64,000 bases of DNA, from assembly GCA_036172665.1 (NCBI GenBank), contig CM069873.1, positions 45,106,001-45,170,000 of the forward strand. Reading direction: 5' to 3'. Below the pieces are notes generated by a model that was not told the DNA's origin, made no database searches, and saw only the letters and a list, made by a program, of their open reading frames with translations. Shown here piece by piece: positions 45,589 to 57,246 of this stretch (positions are counted from its first letter, which is position 1; each line of letters opens with the position of its first letter). The stretch comes from Prosopocoilus inquinatus. Its lineage: Eukaryota; Arthropoda; Insecta; Coleoptera; Lucanidae. Both the position numbers and the translations under genes were made by a program.

Positions 45589-45731
45589 TCTTTAGGTCTT
45601 CTTCTCCACACATACATTTAGGTAATACGTTATATTCTGTAAAGACTTGTAATGTATATTACAGCAAATTAGAGTCTGCAGAATATAACGTATTACTTAA
45701 ATGAATGTATGGAGAAGAAAACCTAAAGAAT
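45589..45731. repeat. Hairpin sequence (MITE-like), arms about 53 bp
   Basis: TCTTTAGGTCTTCTTCTCCA at the left is mirrored by TGGAGAAGAAAACCTAAAGA at the right, and GGTAATACGTTATATTCTG by CAGAATATAACGTATTAC. About 40 bases separate the arms. No target duplication was identified. Confidence 0.82.
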
Positions 45732-45943
45732 TATTTAAAATAAAAAGGCGCGTAAAAAGCGCGCGTAGAATAGTGGCGCCATCGCAACAGATAAATACGT
45801 TTCTAAGTACTACTACGTCATATTACGTGGACAAAAATTTTACATGAGAATTGGCTCTCTCTCCTGGGTGAATGTCTGAAAACGAGTGGTCCTTCCTCAA
45901 ATAGTAAAGGGTAACGCAACGGTCCATGGTTAATTTTTCAATG

Positions 45944-46124
45944 GTCGCGTTCAGGTAACCACAGGAGCTGAGTTACTAATTCAACATAGATATTGAACAT
46001 ACATGCTTTTGGAATTCCAAGTTTCAGCAGCTAGTATTCTCGCATTAATCCTTTAAGAACACGAGTTGTTAACTTCCAATATGCTGAGCCTGCATTCAGG
46101 CTCGGTGATCACCTGAACATGGCC
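45944..46124. mobile_element. MITE with ATGGTCGCGTTCAGGT termini
   Basis: ATGGTCGCGTTCAGGTAACC at the left and GATCACCTGAACATGGCC at the right are imperfect inverted repeats, with an internal hairpin GAGCCTGCATTCAGGCTC. Related termini appear at about 46615 (GCCGCGTTCAAGTGAC) and 47440-47468 (GTCACCTAAACGCGGCC), which may bound a second member of about 850 bp. Confidence 0.6.
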
Positions 46125-47209
46125 AAAAAACGGACTTTGCGCCAAAATTCCGGCACACATTCAATATGGCCGTCAATTACCGATCAGCTGTTTTGGTGGA
46201 TAAGTAACCATTAGATTATCTTATCGAATTTCATCATGTTTCGACTATTTTGAGCTCACTTGTAATTTTTCTAATAAAACCAGTATTTGTTTTTTAAAAT
46301 AAGAAGTATATCTTACGAAATAAATAACTTTTTCAAGTAGCGACATCTGGTAGCTTTAGAATGACTGCCCGCTAACATAGGTTCGGAAAATTGTAGTATG
46401 AACTTCAAAGGTGCCGACAGAAGCCGTCCCTACTGATTGATGTCTATACTGTGCTAGGAGTTCGTTTTGCGCCAACTTACATCTTATATTTAGTTACCAA
46501 GCAAAGAACGCGACAGGTTTCTATTTTCTATTTAAAATACTTTATAATGTTTCTTTTCCTGTCATAAGGTTCTGACACAACTAGAAACGTTCCTCGATTA
46601 GTAGCCGCGTTCAAGTGACAATGTGGACATGCCTCTGGGTTGCTAGTAGTGTTGTTAAATTACCAATTTATTTTTAATGCTACCTTACCGATAATGTAAT
46701 AATAACGTAATATAACCAATTACAGCTCAAATAGTGACATCTCGCGCCGGAGTTATCAATTATATTTTGAACTGATAATGTGCTTTTTACGCAATTTTCC
46801 GATTAATTTTATATCGAAAACGCATTACATCTTTGGCTTTTGTTAAAAATAAGGTTTACAATATTCAATATTATGTATTTCTACTAAATAAATTCATGTG
46901 AAAACAAAAGTTATTTTAGGTTATGAAATATTTATTTCACTTTCTTAGTGCTTTCGTTTTTCCTAAATAGTCAAAGGTATTCCTTAACCATTTTTTTCAT
47001 TGGTTTACTTGAATTTTGCAAGTGTGTAACTCGAAATTACGTTATCTTGACGACAGGCACACACGGTAACATTGGAAATTTACCGTAAGGTAACGTGGTA
47101 ATTTTAGCGACTCACGCACAAATTTCAAGTTCTGAACCGTTCAAATTCGCGCTGAGCAAACGCAATGCACCAATTTAAATATAATTTCATCACTGCGCAT
47201 GATTTATTA

Positions 47210-47430
47210 GACAGTTCACAAAACTTGATATTCTGGTAAAAGGAACACTAAACTACTACTACACTAAATTCAGGAACCGTTGACTTCCACTGGCTGGCGT
47301 TTAAAAACTGTAACGGGAGAGCGCTTTGGGCGTTCAAAACAAAAAGCAAAATATACAAAATCACTTACAGGAGAGAGAAAGAATATTGCCCGGAGCGCGC
47401 TTTTTTCAGTTCCTGAACCAGCCCTAGGTG
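47210..47430. repeat. LTR-like fragment, related to pieces near 54352-54420 and 54660-54780
   Basis: GTTCACAAA, AACTACTA, AAATATACAAAATCA and GAGAGAGA occur here in the same order as in the two pieces that flank exon 2 of the BED-hAT gene. One of those pieces starts TGTTACGAATTTGG, a typical LTR start. I cannot define ends or a target duplication. Confidence 0.4.
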
Positions 47431-47439
47431 AGCAACTCA

Positions 47440-47668
47440 GGCGCTGAGGTCACCTAAACGCGGCCATTAGCCATCGTTGCACGTGGAGGTGGTTACACGA
47501 AGCGCTCCAAAGAATGCGAATCCTCACGAACGAGGAATCTGAAACCGTAACACGCAAGGCCGACGAACTGTCGATCTGCGTATGTAACAGAAACAGACCA
47601 ACATTTTGTGACCGAGTAACTGAAATTAAATACAAGCGTTTCGTTTGATTAGTGAAGAGTTGTTTAAA
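47440..47668 (+). promoter_or_regulatory. GC-richer leader upstream of the BED-hAT gene
   Basis: This 230-bp stretch has clearly more GC and CpG than its surroundings (GCACGTGGAGGTGGTTACAC, CGAAGCGCTCC) and ends at the first ATG of the BED-hAT gene. It overlaps a MITE terminus at its left edge. A promoter and 5' untranslated leader is inferred from position and composition only. Confidence 0.4.
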
Positions 47669-50600
47669 ATGAATCCTGCCTCGTTTATCAGGATATACTT
47701 TGAGTACGACGAAGCCGGAAATAAATCAAAATGCATTATTTCAGATTGCAGAGTGCTTCTATCGGTATGTATATTTTAGTTGTTTCCAGTTGCAGTTACT
47801 TTTTTGGTAAAATTAAGGTTATATCGAGAACGAGATGAGTAATAACGTACGGTTTATCTTATAGCGTCTTCGATTCAACTGCACTGGTTACATTCAGAGT
47901 TACTTTATTATCTTTATCATCTCGTTTTATTAGATGAGGTTAAAAGAGGATGCGAATATTCTTAGTGCAACAAGTGCAAGTGAATTGAAAACGCTATCAT
48001 ACTTATTTGATAAATGATAAAATGCATAAAAAAATCGGCGAGTAAAACTGGGAAATGTACAATCTGTTTGTTGGACCGACTTTTTGCGTTAATGTGTTAA
48101 ATAAAATAAAATCGGGGTGCAAAATGTAACCAAATTTGGTTCCTTGGAACGGAATCGTAAGGCCGTAACTATGTACAGTTTTTTTAAATATTTTGCGGCC
48201 TACCTATTTTAGGAGTTTGAGGAAAACTTGAAATACAAAAGCACATCGCAAATTGGAGAAAAAAAATATAATTTTTGTTTATTTAAATTTGGAAGAACCA
48301 TTTCTGAAATATTTGAGGTTAGAATTATCGATAAATTAATGTTTAACATATTAAAGCGGCCTGGAATTTTGTTTTTTATTATTATTGTGTAGGGTTTCCA
48401 GTTATCGAATTTCTATTGTTTTTTGCTAACTAAAACAGCCATTTAGAACTTTTGTAAGCAATTTCCCAGCCAGTCTTGATTTTTTAAACGTAGTTATACT
48501 GATATTTTAAACTTAATTCTATCACGAACGTCAACAAAACACATATTCTTAAAATCAGGAAAATATGATCCTTCATCTTAGCAAACAATACAGGGTGTTG
48601 AAAAATGCTTTTGCCAAATTTCTAGGGAAAGTAAAAGAGGCCAAAATAGGACTGTTTTGTTATACAGGGTGTTCATGGTGATCCGCTACAATAGCTAACT
48701 TTCTTATTTGTATTTTTATGAAGTAACTTAAATTAGAAATGTTTTAGGACCTTTCCTCCTCGTTTTTATGGTACTTTCGGAAAAACAAATGACAATCAAG
48801 TTTTCGAGATTTTCAATTGTTTTCAAGTTTTTTTTAACAGAATGTTAGGTTTTTATCATCGCATCGCGTTCAGGATGTCAAATTAATTATGTCTCTAAAA
48901 TATCATCTCCCAAAGCCTACTAACTTTTTTATTTGAAGTTTCACGAAATAGCCTAAATTAGAAAAGTTTCAGGATCTTCCGTGCTCAATTTTATGGTACC
49001 CTTGGAGAAACAAATGATTTTCAATTGTTCTCAACTTTTTTAAATGGAACATTATATTTTTTATCAGCATATCGTGTTCAGGATGTCAAATTAAGTACTT
49101 TTCTAAAATATTCCCCTCCTAAGTCTACTATTTTATAAATTATTTGGTACATAATGGTATTAGATATTTTAACATTTCGATTTCAATATTTGACACAAGG
49201 ATTTTTAGTTTGAACTAAATTTAAACAAATTTTGAATCATGACAGTTCACAAAGGTCTGACAGTTTGAACACATTACCTTTATTCTCTTGTTTCGAAGCA
49301 CACCATATTGTATTTGTGAATAAAAAGACTATCATAACGATACACTTCTTCCCGCGAATATCAAGACTAAATTATTTATGAAATATTCTGTTTTGAGAGA
49401 TATTATTTCACAGACATACTTAATTTGACATCCTGAATGTGATGCCATGATAAAAAACATAATGTTCCATTTAAAAAAGTTGAAAACAATTGAGAATCTC
49501 CAAAACCTGATAGTCATTTGTTCTTCCAAAGGTACCATAAAATGCAGCAGGGAAGGTCCTGAAACTTTTCTAATTTAAGCTACTTCGTGAAACTTCAAAT
49601 AAAAAAGTTAGCTATTGTAGCCATTTCCCGTGAACACCAAGATTTTGTAACTAAATCATTTATAAAAGTAGTAGGCTTTGGAAGATGATATTTTAGAGAC
49701 ATAATTAATTTGATATCCTAAACGCGATACAATGATAAAAGCCCTAACATTCCATTTAAAAAAGTTCAAAACAATTGAAAATCTCGAAAACCTGATTGTC
49801 ATTTGTTTTTTTGGAAGTACCATAAAATCGAAGAGGAAAGGTCCTAAAACTTTCCTAATTTAAGTTACTTCATAATAATACAAATAAGAAAGTTAGTTAT
49901 TGTAGCGGCTTCCCGTGAACACCTGTATGTATCATAGAGATATCATGTAGACATAGATTCGGAAGTTAATAATTACTTTTTACGACTGCAAAAATAATTT
50001 AATATGACAGAATACTGAAGAAATTATTAACGTACCAAAACGCGGTAATTAAATAAATAAAATTTTTGTTATACGAGGTGTCGTAAAAGTTTTCGGGATT
50101 TGTTTACATATAATTTTTTGATGTTTTTTTGAGAATCTTAAATTCTAAAAACTGCTAACTGTATTGAATTTCCCATCAAATATTAATCTGGAATGTGTTT
50201 GTTTAATTCTATTTTTATTTTGAGCTAAGAGAACTGTGAATCATCAAAATAAACGTGTCACAATTACATAAGGTAGGAATGGAGATGATCGACATTGTTT
50301 GGGGGCAATTGAAGGACTTACTGTCGAAAGCCAAAAATAGTAGACAAAACAGTTTCCTGCAGTTATTCTTTCTCAAAATGGTATCGATTAAGAATGACTT
50401 TACATATAACATTTAAAAAATTGAAAGATTTCAGAAATAAAAACCTTAAGGCTTCGGTAAAATTTATTAATTAGTCTTTAATCAATACCATTTTGAGAAA
50501 AAATAATTACAGGAAACTGTTTTTTTGTCTACTATTTTTTGCTTTCAACTGAAGCTCATTCGACACCAGTACCAAAACGGAATTGAACTGATCCTAATGT

Positions 50601-53600
50601 TGAAACCGCTGGTGAGATACGAGTGAATCTTGGAATTTTTGAACGCACAAGACAAATATTGATACATCATTGTCAGATGTGTGTGCGAGTTAAGGACAAC
50701 ACTTTTGAATACGTTGTAAAATAATAATAAAAAAAAATCTATATTAATAATTTTTTATTTCCATCTTCTTAGTAAATGACATTTTACAGGTTAATTTTGT
50801 TGTTTGTGGTAACCAAGTAAACGATAAATTACGGGAACAGACCTGTAATATTTTACGAACTGGTATGAAAGACCTGTAAAGTTTTACAGGCTTGTATAAA
50901 AGGAGATTGTCTGTTTATATTACCATGACTACGTGTAGCTATAAATAACGTCTTCAATAAAAAGAAAACGTTTTCATAAAAAAATTAAAGTAAATTACCT
51001 AAAATTCGCCATGTGAAGGTGAAAATAAAAGTTTGTACGCGGTTCGCTTTGAAATAAATCTTTACTGAGCTCACTGGATTATAGGGCTCACATCGCATTG
51101 TTTATGCAATGTTAAGTAGCTTTTACAGACCGCGATTCGCGATTCAAACAGTCTCCCTGAATAACTGTTTCACAGAACAATGTCGATCATCTTCATTACT
51201 ATGATGTGTAGTTGTGACTCGTTTATTTTGGTATTTCACAGTTCTCTTAACTCAAAATAAATAAGAAAACATATTCTAGATTAAAATTTGAAGGAAAATT
51301 CAATACAATTAGCATTTCTTAGAATTTAAAATTCATAAAAAACATCAAAAAATTGTCTGTAAACAAATTACAGGAACTTTTACGACGCCCTCTACGATAA
51401 AAATGTTATTCATTTAATTACCTCGTTTTGTTATGTTAATAATTTCTTCAGCATTCTGCAACATTAAGTCATTTTTACAGTCTTAAAAAGTAATTATTAA
51501 TTCCGACCCTATGTTGTATAATAAAAACTCTTATTTTGGCCTCCTTTACTTGCCCTAGAAAATTTAGCAAACGAATTTTTCAACACCCTGTATACAGGTG
51601 CTCCATTTAAAAAATTAAAAATTGAATTTTTTCTCTATGCGCTTTTGTTTTACACGATAACTCTAAAAGATAGTAGGCATACAACCCTACAACTTTTGCA
51701 TTTAAAGTTTTTCTCTAGCTTCTAAAAAGAACCCTCTAGATAGAGTGCAAAATATAAAAATAACCCTGTACATTCACAGCACAAAGAAATGAAAATAAGA
51801 CAAGCTGAACGAAAAGCAACAGTTTTCCCGACGAATCAAAATGTACGATTATAAAGAAAACGAAAAAAGAAACGAATGACGAAATACAGTGCACAAAATA
51901 AAAGATCATAGCTGTGATGGACACAAGAAAAGCGCCAATATGAGAAAAATTTACTTGATAAGAAAAGGAAAAGATGAATCCATAGTACGAAAGTTCAAAG
52001 AACAGAAAAAAACAAAAGAAAATTGACGACTAAGATGAACACAAAACAAATGAATCTCCAGGCGAAAATAAAAAAGATATTTTTGGGGATATTAATACAC
52101 TGTGGTGAAACAATATTTTTATTGGATGACTAAATAACAATAAGCGACTAATTACACGTGCCGTACATCTCGTAATGCTGGTCGTATCTTTTCGTAAGCT
52201 GCCGTACCGATGTAGTTTTGTTATTCTGAAACGCGCGCCAAATTTAAATGTTAACGTCGAATAAACTCAATACTCCCACTATTCGCTTGAATTTAAATCT
52301 AGTTTCACCGTTCCAACTTTCCGCAAAAGATACTTGAATTTGTCTCGTAGTAATGCTTTTGTCAAAAAATCAGCGCATTGTTCTTCAGACGTTAGATAAT
52401 TAACTTTCAAAATTCCATCCATGTATTTCTCGCGAATAAAGTGAAAATGAATGAATGTCTATGTGCTTGCTACGTATATGAAGTTCACCAGTCTCATAGC
52501 ATTCTGATTGTCGATTTGCAGAAAAGTAGCATCGTTACATGGACATCCAATGTGTGATAAGAGTTGTCTCAACCAAAGTCGGCCGTACCTTTAAGGTATC
52601 TAAAAACTCGTTTTATGGCGTTCCAATGTTTTGCAGTATAACAAATTAAAAATCTGCTCATAAAACTAATCGCGAACATTAAATCAGGTCGAGGCAATTG
52701 TGCCAAAAGCATCAATGATCCAATTGCTTCTCTATAAGGAAAATCTTTGTTTTTTTGGTCAGTACTGTTCTCAATGTCCATCAACGAAACAACAGATTGT
52801 GGATCTAAAGATACACTCGCAGGTTTAGCATCGGTCATTTGAAAACGCGCAAGAATACGTTCGATGTAATTCTTTTGAATGGATGAAGATTGTATTATTT
52901 TCTTTGCCATGAACAATCTGCAAATCAACAAAGGATGATAAATTATACTCTGTAATTCAAAAGAATTTTTTAAGGAATTCAGGATTTCATCGATTGCATC
53001 TTGTGTCTCGGCCAATAACAGTCCGTCATCTACATACAGGGCTAATAGTACATAACTATCTTTAATAAAACCTCGATAAATACATGGATCTGCTGCGCTT
53101 GGAACAAGATTATAACGCCTCAGAAATGAATCGAATTTGTTATTCCATTGGCGAGACGATTGCTTCAAGCCATAGATCGATTTCAAAAGTCTACAAACAT
53201 GATTTTGTTTACTCACGACACCTTCGGGCACTTCCATGAATATCGTTTCTTTTAGTTTACCCTGTAAGAAAGCTGTTTTTATGTCAAACTGTGCGAGTTT
53301 TAAATTTTTCTGCACTGCTGTGGCTAGCAATGTACGAATGGACTCGTAACTGGCAACAGGAGAAAAAATTTCTTCGTAGTCGACGTCGCTTTTCTGTGTG
53401 TAACCTTTTGCACAAAGCCGAGCTTTAAATCTAGGTTTTTGCTCCGATGATGAATTCTTTAATTTGAAAACCCACTTATATTCCACAGTTGATCTTTCAT
53501 CTGGTAAAGGTTCAATTTTCTACGTTTGATTTTTCTGCTGAGCTTGTAATTCCTCCTGGATTGCTAATTTCCACTGTTTTGAATTCAGTCCCGAAATTGC

Positions 53601-56600
53601 CTCTTCATAACTTTGTGGTTCGGTATGTTCGACAAAATTTAATTCATATCAGGATGGTTTCTTCAGGCTGCTTCTGTCTCGAAGTCTGATACCATCTGTA
53701 TTATTCGCTTCTTCTCGCGTTACTTCCTCTTTACTCTCTTCGTTTCTTTCACTTTCTCCTTCATCTTGGATTTCATCCGTTTCATCAACTTCTGGCAAAT
53801 CATTCAATGGTAAGAGATATTAATTCTTAGGTAAGACTGCAATGTCCGAATTTCCTTCTTGAAATGTGACAACACGCGACACAGTTATTTTCCCAGTGAT
53901 ACGATCAAAGAGTCTATAATTTTTCGATTCTGACTGATAACCCACGAATATTATCTTCCTTGATTTTGGGTCCCATTTTCTTCGGAGCTATTTCGGAATA
54001 TGGACGAAGGCTGTGCTTCCAAATACTCTCATATGACTCATGTCGCTTTTCTTGTTTGTCCAAATCTCATATGGAATAATATTTTTCTTCTTGGCAGACG
54101 GTGTTCGGTTATATAAATAAACTGCTGCATTCATGGCTTCGGCCTATAATTTTGCGGGAAGGTTTCGCGCTTGAAGCATTGATCTTGCTTTCTGTACCAA
54201 AGTTCGATTTTGCCTCTCTCTGGTGTAAAAGGTGCTGTCGTCTCTAACTGGATACCTGTGGAAGAAAGATAATTCTTCATGTTACTGTTGACGAATTCAG
54301 TTCCATTGTCCGAGCGAAGTGCTTTGATGGATTGAAAAAGATTTATTATATTGTTACGAATTTGGGGGTTCACAAATTGTAGTCGTTAATTTCAGAACAC
54401 TTTAATTACAAACTACTAGAATAAACGGGAACAACGAGAAATTGCGATAACATTCTGTGACGCAAGATGGGGTGACTTGTACTAAAAATAGATCTATTTG
54501 CGTGTTACTGCTGTAACAATACTGTATATGTTTGTAGGGAAAGCACACCTCAAACTTAGAGAAGCACATCATGCGAAAACATCCCATTGAAGCTGAGATT
54601 ATCAAAAAGAAACGTTTACATTTAAAGCGTAAGTATACTCAATCATGCTTATTACTACATGTTGGTTGTATAAAATGAAACGCAAAATATACAAAATCAT
54701 TTATATGAGAGAGAGAGAGGGAGAATATTATCCATTAGAACTTAGGAACCCAACCTAGTGTACAAATTTAGACCTACATATATAGCAAACTTCTGTACTA
54801 CTTACTGGTGCCTCAATTCCATTGATTGATTGAAGTTTCAACAATTGTGTAGCATGCATCATTTTCATGTTATTCCAAGCCAGGGGATCGCTTTTTGTTG
54901 ATTCAGTGTACACAAGTCTATCAAGTATAGACAGTATTGTGAGCTACATGTTGTCAAAATATTGTTTCAGTGAAATCCATCCTTTTTTAAATCTAAAGTA
55001 ATATACAAAATTGCCAAAGGTCAAATTGTACAATTTCAGTTTAATTTGAACCCAAAGCTTAAACCCTTATCGGTAATTTTTGAAATAGTTGTTAAGGGTT
55101 TAAGCTACAGCAGAGTTGATAGCTTATATTGGACAACTTAAGCCTAACGCGCATAGGATAACAAGGGGAAATTTCAAGCTTACTTCTTTGGATATTTATA
55201 AAGAATATAAGTAGTTTGCTTATACAATATTATTTTTGGATTACCTGATATGTTCCTTGGAACTCCTCTAAATTTAAGCTTTGTATATCTAATCCTGTTA
55301 GTCTATGTAAGTACATGTATTTGCTAACTTTTTTTGTAATTATGTTAGATGATGAGCTGAGCGATTCATGCCATAATACATCTCTATCTGGAGGCGAAGA
55401 ACAGCCGACGAGAATATTCCGTACACGAAAACGTAAATATGAAGAAACCATTCACATTGCCATGAACAGAAAGAAATTGATACAAGCGTGTGTAGAACTA
55501 ATTACAGTCAATGGACGACCATTTACATTAATAGAAGACAGTGGATTTCGGCAAATAATAGACCCAATTATTAAGAGTTTGAATGAATCACATCCAAATT
55601 TTAATGTGGATCGCCAAAGCATAACGCAGGAAATCCATTCACAAGCCAATAATCTAAGAAGAGATATAATGCGTGATTTAGAAAATCGATTAGTGTCCAT
55701 CAAAACTGACAAGGCCACATGCATGAAATGCTCCGTTATGGAAATAAACGCTCAGTACATTATTGACGGGAAATTAATTATTCGGAATTTATGCGTCAAA
55801 GAAATACCTGCTGAACATTCAGAAATAGATTTGGAAGACGAAATTATTTCAGAATTACAAAAATTTGACGTTGATATTAAACAATTGTATAGTATCACTG
55901 TGGATAGTGATGTAAATTTGATGAAAACCATAAATTTACTCGAAGTTAGTTCTTCACGTGTGGAAAATAATTCGTGTTTGCAAACAAGTTGTGACGATGA
56001 GAATAGTTTGCCTTGGTTGAAAGTCGAAGAGGAATATAAGTGGACAGAATCGGCCTTTGAAAATGTTCATGCTAAGTTTAAAGAATATGGGGTATTTGGA
56101 CAACGTTGTGCCGCGTATACTCTGCAGTTGGCGGTTAAAGATTTTCTCTCTAGGGATAACACTATGAATTTACTAGAAGCTGCTCGTTCTCTCTGCAAAG
56201 CACTAAGAATGCCACCAATTTTAAGTCTTCTAACACAAAAGAACAAGAAGAAACCAGTAATCGATTGTCCAACACGCTGGCACTCGTCGTTAGATATGAT
56301 TGAAAGCCTTCTGTCTTTACGAGATATATGCGATAATGTTTTGGTGCACGAGGAACAAATAGATGAAATACAAAATCTAACAAATGAACAGTGGCTTGAT
56401 CTTCAAGAACTCGCAAAAACGCTTACTCCCAGTGAGATTGCAATGAAAGGTTTACAAAGTGAACAACTCTTAATCGGCGATTTTTTGCAAGTTTGGCTTC
56501 GTTGTAAATTGGAGACCGATGCTATTGGCACAACATTGGCAAAAACATTAGTAGAATTTATGGAAAGTAATGAAAAGGAACTTTTTGAATGTCCAACCAT

Positions 56601-57195
56601 TACCTGCGCGCTATATTTGGATCCAAGATGGCACATTATGCTTTCATTTAAACAGCAAGCTGCCGCTGAAAATTATTTAGTAGATTTATGGTACCGTTTG
56701 GAAAATTTGCAAAATTACGATAATAAAACCGCGGTTAATATCCACTTTGATGAAACTAGAGCAGTAACATCTAAAGACTTTTGCAATGAAAGTTCTATGA
56801 ATGACGCATCGCAGGAAGCTGTTGATCCTCTCGAACAGTTGCTGCAGCAAAGAGAAAAAGCCATTGCTTTGGCCAGTTTGTTACCAACCAAAGAAGACGT
56901 TCGAGAACTAATCCGGAATTTTAAAAAATCTCCTAGAATACCGAGATCTGAAGATATTCTCCAATATTGGCAACAGAGAAGCAATAGAAATCCTGAGCTT
57001 TACGCACTATCGTCTGTTGTCCTAGCAGTTCCCGCCACTCAAGTTAGTGCCGAACGAATGTTTTCACATTTGCGGTACATTCCACAATATTTAAGCAGTG
57101 ATTTAACAAGTGACTTAATATCTGATATATTATTTTTGAGAAGCAATTACATTTTAGCAAACAAAAATAAAACTTCAGAGTCTTTATTACAGTAG
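47669..57195 (+). CDS. BED-zinc-finger / hAT-transposase-derived gene, three exons, intact after splicing (domestication candidate)
   Basis: Exons are 47669-47764, 54538-54628 and 55349-57195. Exon 1 (MNPASFIRIYFEYDEAGNKS) gives KCIISDC, then a donor TCG/GTATGT. Exon 2 starts after TTTGTAG with GKHTSNLEKHIMRKHP and ends at a GTAAGT donor; exon 3 follows TTATGTTAG. Phases fit (0, then 1/2), and the joins rebuild one BED finger (C-x4-C ... H-x4-H, residues about 5-48). The spliced frame has 677 codons and no stop. The hAT core shows IKTDKAT (Asp 183), YSITVDSDVNL (Asp 248), RCAAYTLQLAV (Tyr where His is usual), CPTRWHSSLDMI, and the C-terminal dimerisation region with VPATQVSAERMFSHLR (Glu 631). 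AATAAA lies at 57241. The introns are full of younger transposons while the exons are clean, which points to a fixed, selected gene. If the splice calls were wrong, exon 3 alone would be a long relic frame. Confidence 0.8.
47860..47992. mobile_element. Small palindromic MITE, diverged copy 3 of the 20091 family, in intron 1 of the BED-hAT gene
   Basis: ATAGCGTCTTCGATTCAAC at the left and GTGAATTGAAAACGCTATC at the right are inverted repeats, and the centre (ATCTCGTTTTATTAGATGAG, GAGGTTAAAAGAGGATG) matches the centre of the copies at 20091 and 37027 with many changes. Confidence 0.65.
48665..49925. mobile_element. Foldback element B, 1261 bp, nested in the left arm of A
   Basis: The left terminus CAGGGTGTTCATGGTGATCC and the right in reverse complement, CAGGTGTTCACGGGAAGCC, differ by a one-base deletion and a few changes, and are flanked by TA. 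The arms continue with ACTTTCTTATTTGTATT and AGGACCTTTCCTC. Internal copies of the same motifs (GATATTTTAGAGACATAATT, AGTAGGCTTTGGAAGATGAT) repeat in inverted order, so B is itself built of nested inverted repeats. A 68-codon frame in it is not a gene. Confidence 0.85.
50074..51392. mobile_element. Foldback element C, about 1.3 kb, inserted at the dyad centre of A
   Basis: GAGGTGTCGTAAAAGTTTTC at the left pairs with GAGGGCGTCGTAAAAGTTCC (reverse complement of the right end), flanked by TA. Matching inner segments are TGTTTACA...TTTTTTGATG, GATGATCGACATTGTT and AGAGAACTGTGAA, giving arms of more than 250 bp. It contains the AGGAAACTG / GCTTTCAACTGAAG motif also present near 3980-4020. Confidence 0.82.
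51593..52269. other. Gene-free part of intron 1, including the possible 3' end of the copia element
   Basis: From about 52085 the sequence may be the long terminal repeat side of the minus-strand copia element, but no partner LTR is visible in the window, so its end cannot be fixed. Confidence 0.35.
52270..54373 (-). pseudogene. Ty1/copia retrotransposon, integrase to RNase H, 5'-truncated and broken
   Basis: On the minus strand the piece begins in the integrase core (LRSDNGTEFVNSNMKNYL, 54131-54373), followed by the integrase C-terminal region with several shifts and stops (53500-54130). The RVT_2 reverse transcriptase occupies 53486-52569: YKWVFKLKN, ARLCAKGYTQKSDVDYEEIF, FDIKTAFLQGKLKETIFMEV, and the catalytic LYVDDGLLL. 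RNase H remnants follow, with SEEQCADFLTKALLRDKFKY near 52340-52390. Gag, protease and the first part of integrase are missing, cut off at about 54352 where an LTR-like sequence starts. It lies antisense in intron 1 of the BED-hAT gene. Confidence 0.85.
55018..55147. mobile_element. Small MITE, relative of 11683-11810, in intron 2 of the BED-hAT gene
   Basis: The centre contains GCTTAAACCCTTA and TAAGGGTTTAAGC as an inverted pair, like the 11683 element, with degenerate outer ends (GTCAAATTGTACAA, TTGGACAACTTAAGCC). Confidence 0.6.
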
Positions 57196-57246
57196 AAATT
57201 AATTGAATTTGTTATGGTGTTAATTTTTTTTTTGTAAATTAATAAA

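Larger units (their letters stand above)
48591..51590. mobile_element. Foldback MITE A (TA-flanked), about 416 bp, expanded to 3000 bp by two nested insertions
   Basis: The left end CAGGGTGTTGAAAAATGCTT and the right end in reverse complement, CAGGGTGTTGAAAAATTCGT, are flanked by TA on both sides. Similarity continues (AGGCCAAAATA) to the point where element B sits, then resumes at about 49950 (TCGGAAGTTAATAATTACTT; right arm TCGGAATTAATAATTACTTT) and runs to the edge of element C. Removing B and C leaves two arms of about 200 bp with hardly any loop. Confidence 0.88.
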
